From Caryophanales bacterium UBA4682 (GTDB lineage Bacteria; Bacillota_I; Bacilli_A; RFN20; CAG-288), in NCBI GenBank assembly GCA_002404995.1, contig DHKY01000015.1, forward strand, positions 9,629 to 73,628: a stretch of DNA of 64,000 bases, in the 5' to 3' direction. Under the pieces are notes generated by a model. The model was not told the origin of the DNA. It saw nothing but the letters and a program-made list of their open reading frames with translations, and searched no databases. Made by a program: the position numbers and the translations under genes. The first letter of the stretch is position 1, and each line of letters begins with the position of its first letter. This document shows, piece after piece, positions 26,339 through 34,533 of the stretch.

Positions 26339-27341
26339 TTTGCTTCTCCTCTTTATCGAACAGGATTCTCTGTTCTTTACCGCATTCTTCATAGACTTCC
26401 CTGATCGGACCAGCATACTCTTCTTTTATCCGTTCCCTGTTCCCCTGACTATCGAGGGTGACCTTCTCATCTTCGAGATAGAAGGTCACCTTCTTAATCT
26501 CGAAGTCCGGGAACTTCACCTTCGTTTTCAGCTTGGAAACATATTCATCCGATACCTTATCCCTGGAATTGGAGACAAGATCAATCCTGATCCTGGAATA
26601 AAGAACAGCAATGAAGGTACTGATGCCAATCGGCGACTGAAGGAACAAAACTACAGCACCAATCTTATCAATCTTCTTATTCGTATAAACACCGACAATA
26701 TCATCGAAGGTAAGATCATATCCGTCATCTGCATTATTGGCATCACCTCGAGTCGAATAATGAGGGATACCGGTTGAATCATCAATCTTGATGATTCGAT
26801 GGATAATCGTCCTATTCGTCTTTCTATTTTCGTAGACAACCACATCATATAAATGGATATCCGCATTGCTCTTCGGCTTGGAGACAATGATCCTATCGTT
26901 CTTACTGAACTGATTATCCAGGTTGTACTCTTTTCTCAGTGTCTCATCTTCGAGATAGTCCTTATTCGCTTCATTCTTGAAGCTCCTAGAACCAGAAGCG
27001 ACAACCCTGACCCTCTTATCTCCGAAAGGCATCCGGTTATTGGTAATACGATTGGAGACCGCATAGATAAAGACAGGAATAAAGAGAACCAGTAAGCAAT
27101 AGAAGATAATATTGGATACAATCTTTCTTCTTTTTTTCTTCTTAATCAGCTTCTTATCTTTCGTATCAAGAAGCATGGAAAGGAACTCGCTGGTGCGAGT
27201 TCCTTTCACTGCCTCATCCTTTGCTTTCTTCTTGTAGTACAGCAGGAACCCGGTTAAGACACCGCAGACAATCAGTAAGACAACTGCTGTCAGCCTAAGG
27301 GCAATCAGATCATTCTTTGTCAGACTTAATGCAAGAAACAT
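26331..27341 (-). CDS. Signal peptidase I, SipW/ER type
   Basis: 336 aa. It has an extra N-terminal membrane helix (12-35), then a second (77-96), then the catalytic boxes. VASGSMS has the nucleophile Ser118 followed by Met119 (AGG at 26985). IIHRI has His181 in place of the Lys of ordinary signal peptidases. TRGDANNADD supplies the acidic residue. Ser/His/Asp is the SipW and eukaryotic-type arrangement, which matures TasA-like proteins with SipW-class signal peptides. Five such proteins are encoded directly upstream in the operon. The C-terminal ~90 residues after a third hydrophobic segment are an unusual charged extension. Confidence 0.9.
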   Translation of the reverse strand: MFLALSLTKNDLIALRLTAVVLLIVCGVLTGFLLYYKKKAKDEAVKGTRTSEFLSMLLDTKDKKLIKKKKRRKIVSNIIFYCLLVLFIPVFIYAVSNRITNNRMPFGDKRVRVVASGSRSFKNEANKDYLEDETLRKEYNLDNQFSKNDRIIVSKPKSNADIHLYDVVVYENRKTNRTIIHRIIKIDDSTGIPHYSTRGDANNADDGYDLTFDDIVGVYTNKKIDKIGAVVLFLQSPIGISTFIAVLYSRIRIDLVSNSRDKVSDEYVSKLKTKVKFPDFEIKKVTFYLEDEKVTLDSQGNRERIKEEYAGPIREVYEECGKEQRILFDKEEKQNA

Positions 27342-27356
27342 GATTCCTCTCCCTTT

Positions 27357-28130
27357 TTAAGATAGACTCGTCTTAGCCGTCAGAGTAATCGTAAATTCCA
27401 GTTTTGGAAGCTTTGTATTGTCTTCCGGAATCTGTTCAGTCGAGTTTTTACCGTAGTACCTGACTCTTCTGAACTCGTTCCTCTCGTCCACGACCTCTTT
27501 ATCCGTCTTATTAGCACCGCCATGTTCACTTGTATCATCATAGTAGAAGCATGGATTCTCATAGTTAAAGAACTTACCCCATCTAAATCCACAGGTGACA
27601 GAGAAGGATGCTTCATCACTAGTAGCATCTGCTTTACCAGTGACAAGCTCTCTTGGTGCTTTGATGTAGTCTTTCGAGGCATCATAGTCACCACCATCCG
27701 GCATAGCTAATTGGATGTACTCTGCATCAATCGCATCCTGAACAGACTGCGGAATAATGAACTGATAAGTACAGGTATTGATGTAGGTCCTAGGACCGAC
27801 TTTACCTGTTAAGGTTACCTTCCTATGCTCTTTACCATAGGAAGTATCATGCTGGACACGTCCAGAAACATCATTTTCATCAGCATCAAAGGTAATCTTA
27901 TCCTTATAGAGTTCACCACCCTTGTCATAGGTAAATTCAAGGTCAGCAAAATGTACGTGAGTATCGTTCACGACACCCACTTTGACTTCGCCTTGTTCCT
28001 CGTTTTTCTTGGCTTGTGCCACAACAAAGGTTGCAAGACCTGAAGTCAGTAAACTGGTTGAAATGAAGACGAGTGCAAAGATAACCCAGTTCTTATGATG
28101 GACTGTATGATGTCTATATTTCTTGTACAC
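27357..28130 (-). CDS. SipW-type exported protein 5
   Basis: 257 aa. N-terminal MYKKYRHHTVHHKNW, then a hydrophobic helix ending in TSGLATFVVAQAKKNEEQG, a variant of the SipW-class signal. The mature region shares with the four genes upstream the late block RWGKFFNYENPCFYYD (family pattern WGxxFxGxNPxxYY) and ends in a beta strand, LEFTITLTAKTSLS. Last of five tandem paralogues and 15 bp before the signal peptidase gene. Probably a secreted subunit of a fibre or matrix, by analogy with TasA. No enzyme motif. Confidence 0.75.
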   Translation of the reverse strand: MYKKYRHHTVHHKNWVIFALVFISTSLLTSGLATFVVAQAKKNEEQGEVKVGVVNDTHVHFADLEFTYDKGGELYKDKITFDADENDVSGRVQHDTSYGKEHRKVTLTGKVGPRTYINTCTYQFIIPQSVQDAIDAEYIQLAMPDGGDYDASKDYIKAPRELVTGKADATSDEASFSVTCGFRWGKFFNYENPCFYYDDTSEHGGANKTDKEVVDERNEFRRVRYYGKNSTEQIPEDNTKLPKLEFTITLTAKTSLS

Positions 28131-28177
28131 CTTGAAATAACCTTAAAACGGCAACGGATAATCAAAAAGTAAGAAGA

Positions 28178-29002
28178 TTACTTAGAGCCTTCTTTTTTTG
28201 CAGTATCAGCAGTAAGAGTAACTAAGAACTTAAGCTGTCCATCCTGAACAGTGGTCTGGTCCTCAGAAGTAGTATCACCACCAGCAGTAGTCGGATCCTC
28301 ACCAGTCAGCGCCTTATAGAAGTCATTTAAGGTCTTAGAAACGTCAGCATCGCTGACAGCCTTTCCTGCTTCAACTTCATCATAGTAACGTCCAGGATTC
28401 TTTCCGCCGAATGTGGAACCCCAAGTGAACTTGATGTCATAAGCAAAGTTAGCTTTAGCATTGTTATCTTTGCTAGTATCTTCCTTATACGCATCCGTTC
28501 CGTATAATTCAACATCATTATCAAAGCAAGGAGGTAAGACAATATATCCTGCAGTTTCAGCAGCTTTAAAACGCTTATTTGCTTCGTCGTCTTTAACCGG
28601 CTTTCCATCAGTGCCATTATCTTTTGCCGCGATATCTAAACGGATCTTGAAAGAAGTAACAAAGCGCTGAGGACCAACTGTGCCATTCAGATGAAGATCC
28701 CTCTTCTCTCCATTCTTTCCATCATAACGAACACGGCCAGAATCATCATTTGCATCCGGGTTGAAGGAAAAACCATTACCAGCACTCAAAACACCAGTTG
28801 TTCCCTCTTCCTGAGCGACCTCAATCTTAACATCAGCACTGGAAACCTTACCAATATCGACATTGCCGGTTTCTTTCTTCTCTGCTTTAGCAGAAATGAC
28901 CCAGGCAGCAAAACCTGTAGCAATAAGACAGACAGAAGCAAAAGCAGCAATACCTACTACAAACGCTTTACGCTGTCCGGATTTCTTTGTACGTGTAGCC
29001 AT
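28178..29002 (-). CDS. SipW-type exported protein 4
   Basis: 274 aa. Signal region FVVGIAAFASVCLIATGFAAWVIS, the SipW-class pattern (GFAAW), then about 225 exported residues. Family block WGSTFGGKNPGRYYDE, where the Arg is CGT and therefore a true Arg, and a C-terminal LKFLVTLTADTA strand. AGGAAAT ribosome site. The 47-bp gap to the next gene contains no terminator. Putative substrate of the signal peptidase at 26331. Confidence 0.8.
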   Translation of the reverse strand: MATRTKKSGQRKAFVVGIAAFASVCLIATGFAAWVISAKAEKKETGNVDIGKVSSADVKIEVAQEEGTTGVLSAGNGFSFNPDANDDSGRVRYDGKNGEKRDLHLNGTVGPQRFVTSFKIRLDIAAKDNGTDGKPVKDDEANKRFKAAETAGYIVLPPCFDNDVELYGTDAYKEDTSKDNNAKANFAYDIKFTWGSTFGGKNPGRYYDEVEAGKAVSDADVSKTLNDFYKALTGEDPTTAGGDTTSEDQTTVQDGQLKFLVTLTADTAKKEGSK

Positions 29003-29021
29003 TATTCAATATTTCCTGTGC

Positions 29022-29807
29022 TTATTTGTTTTCAGAAAGTGGAGCATGATTGACAGTAAGGTTAATTTCAAAATGGACACCGGATAGTTTTTCAATCATG
29101 CCCATTTTAGTTTTAGCATCCTCATACCACGGATTGGTCTTTTGCTCTCCAGTAGTTTCACTTGTACCGGTTGAATCGCCATTGGCATCTTTAGCATTAT
29201 AGAAATTAATAGGATTAGTTGGATTTCCATCGCTGCCTTTAAAATAAGTTCCCCATCCGAAGAAAGCAGCGCCGTGTTCATCAACCAAGCTCATCTCATA
29301 ACTGAAAACATTCTTCACATTTGTACCAGTCGGCACTTTAATGTTTGTAGCAACGCCCACTGCGGGTCCACTAATTAAGCCAGCTTTTAAACATGCAGCA
29401 TAATCACCAGCCTGAGTATCAGTGACAGTAATTGTCGCTTTTTCAAAGACAGGGGTGGCAGTATCTTTTTCGTCATCACCATTTGTGATTGTGAACTCAA
29501 GAACAGGGGTGAAGAACTCATCCTCTACATCACTTGTATATCCAAACCAGGTTCCTTTAACGTCTGCTGCTTTAGCAGCTTTTCCCCAAACGATACTATC
29601 ATTAGCCTTTCCATCATTATCTGTATCTTTGAAAGTTATCTTACTTAACTTAACAGTCTTATCTGCAACACCATAAGCCGTCATATTACCAGTGGCCTTG
29701 TCTTCAACATTGTGAGAAAGCACCCAGCCTGCATAACCAGTACCAGCTAAAGCAGCAACAGATAAGACACTAGCAACAGCAATCGTCAGTTTAGTTTTTG
29801 TTTTCAT
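29022..29807 (-). CDS. SipW-type exported protein 3
   Basis: 261 aa. Signal LTIAVASVLSVAALAGTGYAGW, then VLSHNVEDKATGN as usual after SipW-class cleavage. The exported part is Asp, Thr and Lys rich. Family block WGTYFKGSDGNPTNPINFYN with a small insertion, and a C-terminal FEINLTVNHA strand. 20 bp before protein 4. Predicted extracellular subunit. Confidence 0.8.
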   Translation of the reverse strand: MKTKTKLTIAVASVLSVAALAGTGYAGWVLSHNVEDKATGNMTAYGVADKTVKLSKITFKDTDNDGKANDSIVWGKAAKAADVKGTWFGYTSDVEDEFFTPVLEFTITNGDDEKDTATPVFEKATITVTDTQAGDYAACLKAGLISGPAVGVATNIKVPTGTNVKNVFSYEMSLVDEHGAAFFGWGTYFKGSDGNPTNPINFYNAKDANGDSTGTSETTGEQKTNPWYEDAKTKMGMIEKLSGVHFEINLTVNHAPLSENK

Positions 29808-29837
29808 AATTTATTTATTTTCCTTTTTAAATACAAA

Positions 29838-30530
29838 TTAAGACGCAAGAGAAACCTTGACAGAAAGTGTGAATGAACATTTTGGAAGATAAGAAAGATA
29901 ACCAATATTCGTTTTAGCTTCGCCAGCTAAAGAAACGCTATATTTCTTACTATTGTAATATTCGTATGGATTGTTTCCTCCAAAAGCAAATCCCCAACCG
30001 AAAGTAACAGAGATAGAAGCAGAGAAGGAACCTTGCCCATCAGCTGTAACTGAACCAGTTTCACTACCAGTACTTCCAACTTGTGCCTTAGGGAGTGCAT
30101 CAACAATGCCTTTTCCCGTGCTAGCGCTAAGTTTCGTGAGTTCGCTATATGTTTTTACACTTTCTGAGGCTGTAGTAGAATCTGTAAACGAGGCGTTAAT
30201 ATTAATATTCGCATTAGCAGATGCTTTTCCCTTAATCTCATAAACAGCCGTTAGATTATCCTCGGTTAATACATCAGAGGCAGAAAGCCAACTATAACTA
30301 TAGGTTACTCCAGTTTTCTTAACGGGTTTAAATTCAACAACGCTATCCGTCCATTTGCATTCGCCAAGTTGGAGACTTTCATCATTAACAGTAGCATCTG
30401 CAGTAAGCTTGAGAGATGGATCTTCTTTAGAATCAGTTGAATTCTTAATCGTCCAAGCTGCAAAACCAACACTGCCCGATAAAATCAGAGCGCCAGCTCC
30501 AATTAATCCGAATAAGAAATTCTTTTTCAT
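29838..30530 (-). CDS. SipW-type exported protein 2
   Basis: 230 aa. Signal FLFGLIGAGALILSGSVGFAAW, then TIKNSTDSKED. Family block WGFAFGGNNPYEYYNSKK, C-terminal CSFTLSVKVSLAS strand. 30 bp before protein 3. Exported and beta-rich by composition (Ser, Thr, Ala). Putative structural subunit. Confidence 0.8.
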   Translation of the reverse strand: MKKNFLFGLIGAGALILSGSVGFAAWTIKNSTDSKEDPSLKLTADATVNDESLQLGECKWTDSVVEFKPVKKTGVTYSYSWLSASDVLTEDNLTAVYEIKGKASANANININASFTDSTTASESVKTYSELTKLSASTGKGIVDALPKAQVGSTGSETGSVTADGQGSFSASISVTFGWGFAFGGNNPYEYYNSKKYSVSLAGEAKTNIGYLSYLPKCSFTLSVKVSLAS

Positions 30531-30536
30531 AATGAA

Positions 30537-31226
30537 TTATTTTGTTGCATCGATAGTTACTGTAAAAGTAACGTTGCTTTCATTAAGCTTAGCAAGTTTG
30601 CCAAGAGATTCAGCAGCACCAGAATAATCCGGTGTTGCTAAGCCGTTGTAATAATCAATTGGGTTTATTCCGTTAAAAAGGGTACCCCATTTGAAAGCAA
30701 CGTTAATGTAATAAGCATTCTTGCCATCGACAGCAACTGATTTAGGAGCAATTTCATCATTTGTCGGAGCAACAATTAAATCGCCATCCGTACAAGCCTT
30801 AAAAGCATCTGCAACATCATTAACTACAAAAGTGGCTGTAGGAGTGATGTCAGAAACATCCTTTCCTTTATCGATTTCGAAGTAGAGTGTATACTCCATT
30901 TTTGCTTCATAACCAGAAGTGCTGTTTTGCAACCACGAAGCGCTTATTTGCGTATTTTTAGTTGTCCATCCAAAGCAAACTTCAGGATTTTCAGTTCCTC
31001 CTCCGGCGAAATCACTAGCAGCAGTCTTCGTTCCTTCAAACCATTTAAGATTCTTAATGTCGACATGATTATCCGTAACAGTATCTGCTTTCCTGTTGCC
31101 GGTCTTTTCCTGATGATTATTACCTCCTGTGATCGTCCAAGCAGCATAGCCAGTGCCGACAATAAGTCCGACAGAACATAAGGCAATAACCGGAATCCAA
31201 ACCTTCTTCATACCAATCTTCTTCAT
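30537..31226 (-). CDS. SipW-type exported protein 1, first gene of the operon
   Basis: 229 aa. Signal VWIPVIALCSVGLIVGTGYAAW and TITGGNNHQEKTGN, the clearest SipW-class signal of the five. Family block WGTLFNGINPIDYYNG and a C-terminal VTFTVTIDATK strand. AAAGGA ribosome site 9 nt before the ATG, with a 9-bp hairpin just upstream (31247-31267). Only 6 bp separate it from protein 2. It opens the ~14-kb operon that ends at 17257. Confidence 0.8.
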   Translation of the reverse strand: MKKIGMKKVWIPVIALCSVGLIVGTGYAAWTITGGNNHQEKTGNRKADTVTDNHVDIKNLKWFEGTKTAASDFAGGGTENPEVCFGWTTKNTQISASWLQNSTSGYEAKMEYTLYFEIDKGKDVSDITPTATFVVNDVADAFKACTDGDLIVAPTNDEIAPKSVAVDGKNAYYINVAFKWGTLFNGINPIDYYNGLATPDYSGAAESLGKLAKLNESNVTFTVTIDATK

Positions 31227-31246
31227 ACTTTTTCTTTCCTTTCTTT

Positions 31247-31267
31247 GAACTTAGCAGTGCTAAGTTC
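31247..31267 (-). promoter_or_regulatory. Perfect hairpin/palindrome before the export operon
   Basis: GAACTTAGC (31247-31255), loop AGT, GCTAAGTTC (31259-31267). It lies seven bases upstream of the ribosome site of the first SipW-type gene. It has no T-run, so it is more likely an operator or an mRNA-stabilising 5' stem than a terminator. No convincing -35/-10 pair was identified in the upstream 150 bp. Confidence 0.5.
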
Positions 31268-31443
31268 AACAATTATGAAGTATCCGTATCATCACAACAC
31301 TTGTATAGACAATAAGTTAGTTGCAACATCGACCCAGATCTAACATCTAAGAAGCAGATATTCCTATAACAATCCGCTTAAACTACTAATTATCATTATA
31401 TTCTTATATCTTCCCAGCCCCATATCCTCTCTGCATAATCCTC

Positions 31444-31674
31444 TTACTCTTCATGGTAATAGAATCCATCCTCCATAATCTTCCTTATCCTCATCCGTAT
31501 CGGAATAGCGGTAGATAAGATATTATACCCCTCATCTAAGCTATTTCTACAACGAATCGCCTGATGCTTACTATAGGAGGCAAACCCGCTATTACTGATA
31601 CGGATAGATCCATTACATTGATTTCTAGTCATTTTCATAATTCTAAATGGGAAAATTTTAAATTGTGTTTTCAT
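31444..31674 (-). CDS. Small hypothetical protein
   Basis: 76 aa from the ATG at 31674 (MKTQFKIFPF), with AGGTGA 6 nt upstream, directly after the stop of the secreted protein gene at 31679. Basic, with no signal or membrane segment. It ends MEDGFYYHEE. It could be a real third gene of the cassette or a chance frame. A longer reading starting at 31743 would overlap the upstream gene and is not favoured. Confidence 0.35.
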   Translation of the reverse strand: MKTQFKIFPFRIMKMTRNQCNGSIRISNSGFASYSKHQAIRCRNSLDEGYNILSTAIPIRMRIRKIMEDGFYYHEE

Positions 31675-31678
31675 AAGT

Positions 31679-33331
31679 TCACCTTTTCTGCCCATTATAT
31701 TTATAAAAATTCTTGGCTTGTTGTATTTTAGAATAGGCACCACTTGAATTATATTCAGGAAGATAGACCGCTACATCTTTTGAATTAGGGCTGTTCGTAG
31801 GTTGTTTTCCTACAATATTGCCACCAAAGCCATGACTTCCTGAAAACGATATAGTCCCTTGATTAGAAATAGTGCAGGAACCAGAAAGGGGGGATAAAAA
31901 GGAACGATTTTTAATTGAGGAGATAGGCCATAATCTTTTAATAGAGAAAGTCCCCGATTCACTTGGAGAATAAAGAGCACATGCATCAGCAGAAAAAAAA
32001 CACGTTGCGCCGTTCTCAACTAAGAAATCACAGCCAGGGAAAAGTACAATCTTATTGCTGACGTCAAACGAAGAATCTTTTCCGACAATGATTGAAAATT
32101 GAGAGCCTAACGGAAGAAAAAAATCACCGGTATCTACTTCTTTAGAAATACCACTAACTGTTAGTTTCACTGACATTGAACCTATTGAACCATTAACTTG
32201 CGAACATTCTATAGATGTTTTGTGATTGTCCAATTGCTGAAGATATTTGATTTTATCTGATTTGTTTTGGTTGTTTTCAAAATCCCAACACACAGTTCCA
32301 CTCGTGTATTGTATTAAGCCTTTTTCTGCCACTAATGGCTTAACAAAGGACTGAACAGAATCATCCATATACACTGAAAGATTACCATATAAAATGGCTT
32401 TATTAGAAAAGGTCATTCTCGGATAAATATTAGGGCAATCAAATTTTCCCATCGGAAAAATATATGATTTTGTCAAAGCGTCAGCAGCAGCTCCTGCTTT
32501 ATCGAATTTACTGGTAGTATTATCATAACCAGCAACCATCATAATCGATGCGGATCCTCCCTGCCAATCATACACAGTGAATGGGAGATTAATTTCTCCA
32601 CCATCAACAGAAATTAATGAACTATTAGAAGAACTATTCAGCCCATCAGTTAATTTATATGAAACACGATCCAGATAATCGACAGACTTAGTTACTTCTC
32701 GAATAAGTCCCCAGCAGTCCATGCTTCCGCCTTTAATTTCAATAGCAGAATTTGAGCTCCTATAAATAGCAGCATACTGACCAAATGTACAGCCAGTAGT
32801 CCTGCCAGTTCCAGAAGCATGACCTGGATTACTAGAGTTGGCTCCAACTTGCCCATTAACAAGAATCTTACCGCCTTTTTCCACTAGAACTTTTACTTGG
32901 TCGTCAATAGTCAAAACGCAATCAGGTGAAGCATTTAACAAAGAATAGCTTGCATTAACAACACCTGCAAACTGAGTAACAGGGCTATTTGCTTTACCAT
33001 AAGGGACAATTAGTTCAACATTATTCGAAACAACACAATCTTGTTTGATAATAATAGGATCTGTCCCGGGAATAACAACGACTTGATGCTTCTGGCCATC
33101 ATTTTTAACTGATGCAGCTGCAAGAGCTGCCTCTACACTTGTATACTGATTTCCAATAGTGTCCGAATCCACATAAGCGACTTTTGTTTCCTGCTTTTTA
33201 TATGGCATTGCAGTACCAGAACAGTCCGCAGGTCGATTAATGATCCATTTTGCATTAACAGGAACCATCAAAAAGAAATCAGCAATGACAAGGAAAACGC
33301 TAAGACGAAGAGATGTATTTTTCTTTTTCAT
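31679..33331 (-). CDS. Secreted beta-rich surface protein (cassette partner)
   Basis: 550 aa with a signal peptide (LRLSVFLVIADFFLMVPVNA). Short paralogue of the 974-aa protein at 7400: shared blocks are VAYVDSDTIGNQYTSVEAAL, VVVIPGTDP, GSMDCWGLIREV, FTVYDWQGG and YIFPMGKFDCPNIYP. It lacks the C-terminal B-repeat-like region. Ser, Asn and Gly rich, probably a parallel beta structure. The ATG overlaps the stop of the SipW-type gene (ATGA), exactly as in the other cassette. Probable surface adhesin or matrix protein. Confidence 0.8.
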   Translation of the reverse strand: MKKKNTSLRLSVFLVIADFFLMVPVNAKWIINRPADCSGTAMPYKKQETKVAYVDSDTIGNQYTSVEAALAAASVKNDGQKHQVVVIPGTDPIIIKQDCVVSNNVELIVPYGKANSPVTQFAGVVNASYSLLNASPDCVLTIDDQVKVLVEKGGKILVNGQVGANSSNPGHASGTGRTTGCTFGQYAAIYRSSNSAIEIKGGSMDCWGLIREVTKSVDYLDRVSYKLTDGLNSSSNSSLISVDGGEINLPFTVYDWQGGSASIMMVAGYDNTTSKFDKAGAAADALTKSYIFPMGKFDCPNIYPRMTFSNKAILYGNLSVYMDDSVQSFVKPLVAEKGLIQYTSGTVCWDFENNQNKSDKIKYLQQLDNHKTSIECSQVNGSIGSMSVKLTVSGISKEVDTGDFFLPLGSQFSIIVGKDSSFDVSNKIVLFPGCDFLVENGATCFFSADACALYSPSESGTFSIKRLWPISSIKNRSFLSPLSGSCTISNQGTISFSGSHGFGGNIVGKQPTNSPNSKDVAVYLPEYNSSGAYSKIQQAKNFYKYNGQKR

Positions 33332-34047
33332 AGAGTTTCCTTTACTACAGAGTTGTCAGAAAAGGATGCGGTAAATGAAAAAGAAAGAGCGGAAGCATTA
33401 TTAGCTAAGGATTTGATATCCTCTGCATTTGATATGTCGGCCTTATAAATCAAGCACAGGTCAACATAGCTTTCACTCGAAAGAGAGCTGACATCTATTT
33501 TTCCATCAAAATCATAGGAATTTTGTGTCGTGCTTTTTGTCTTAGTAAAGTTTGAAGAATCCACATCCCTGGCACTGCCATTCTTTAGAATTTCCGGAAC
33601 AGCATCCATGTATTCGCAATAAATATTAGCTACAGGTTGCGTGTGAGAGCCAGTCAATGTAAAAAGCCTGTTACCATGTGGATATCCCAGCTTTAAATAA
33701 ACCTTAATAAAACCAGTACTGACAATCGAATAGCCTAAAACAGAGGAATTTGAACCCCATGAAGAATCTGGTGCTTGAATTGCATCTCCATAAAATCCGG
33801 CATCGCAAATTGCAGGAAGCTCAATTCCCGAATTCTTATATCCTTTAGTCGTATCAAGTGCAATATAGCTCTTATTATTTCCTTCCGTCACATCCCCATC
33901 TGCATCCACAACAAAGGAAGTCTCGTTCTTAATCGGATTTGAAATCTTCCACGCAGCAAAGCCAGAGGCCCTTAAGGAGCCAACAGTCACAGAGGATAAG
34001 ACTAACACCCAACGTTTTATTTTTGTCATAAGCAGTAACAGAGACAT
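33328..34047 (-). CDS. SipW-type exported protein of cassette 2
   Basis: 239 aa. Signal region WVLVLSSVTVGSLMASGFAAW, with Met from AGG, a SipW-class pattern, then KISNPIKNETSF. The mature part is Ser, Asp and Asn rich without a known domain. It is the positional equivalent of the out-of-frame gene at 10321-11009, with the same size, signal and overlap to a large partner, but has no G tract. Start at 34047 or at the ATG at 34029. Neither has a clear ribosome site, and the leader would be about 80 nt. Confidence 0.75.
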   Translation of the reverse strand: MSLLLLMTKIKRWVLVLSSVTVGSLRASGFAAWKISNPIKNETSFVVDADGDVTEGNNKSYIALDTTKGYKNSGIELPAICDAGFYGDAIQAPDSSWGSNSSVLGYSIVSTGFIKVYLKLGYPHGNRLFTLTGSHTQPVANIYCEYMDAVPEILKNGSARDVDSSNFTKTKSTTQNSYDFDGKIDVSSLSSESYVDLCLIYKADISNAEDIKSLANNASALSFSFTASFSDNSVVKETL

Positions 34048-34533
34048 AAGAAGGATAGAAAGAAGGGAATCAATCCAACATATACCTACTAAACAATAGA
34101 TAGGTAACCTTATTAGTCATAAAAGGTTTGTTCAATTATAGGTCTCACTCGGCAATATGTCAATTTAAGTTTAGAATTCAATAAGAACATAGTCTGATTT
34201 GAAAATAAAAAAAAAAAAAAAAAAAATAGAAGTTTTTTCAATTATTTTTGATAAAAACTGTCAACTTTTTATCTATTTTAAGACAAGTACAAAAAAGTGT
34301 GATGTGTCTTGTCCGTTACAAGATTCAACATAAACGGAATCAAGTGTGTGCTGTGCCTATAGAAAACAAGCATAGTCGAAAACCGATTGTCTTTCTTAGA
34401 GTTTTGAAAGCGAGCGCCAGAACAGACTATAGTTAACACAAATTTTTTTGACCCAAATTTTTTTGTGTTTCTAAAAGCCTTTAAACAAGCCAGTTTTTTT
34501 AATTTAATGCTTTTACAGTCTTAGATAGAGAGC
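34048..34533. other. Intergenic region with A20 tract and direct repeat
   Basis: An uninterrupted A20 run (34207-34226) lies upstream of the cassette promoter and may act as a curved UP-like element or vary in length. The 12-mer CAAATTTTTTTG occurs twice in direct orientation near 34440-34466, beyond the end of the kinase gene. No ORF of substance is present. Confidence 0.5.
34135..34163 (-). promoter_or_regulatory. Consensus sigma-70-type promoter of cassette 2
   Basis: On the minus strand TTGACA (34158-34163), an exact 17-bp spacer and TATAAT (34135-34140). All 12 positions match consensus. Transcription would start near 34128 and give a leader of about 80 nt. A poly-T tract of this strand lies about 45 bp further upstream. 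Confidence 0.85.

Noticed and set aside
26339..26416. Extended N-terminus of the McrB-like ATPase (start at 26416)
   Set aside because: It lies inside the signal peptidase gene with no ribosome site. The ATG at 26338 has AGAGGAG at the right distance.
22402..27341. Apparently mutated key motifs: SGSR in signal peptidase, DERN in the McrB-like ATPase and SHGRKQ in the ABC ATPase
   Set aside because: All three Arg are AGG codons in positions of invariant Met. The altered code explains them together, so there is no reason to call the enzymes inactive.
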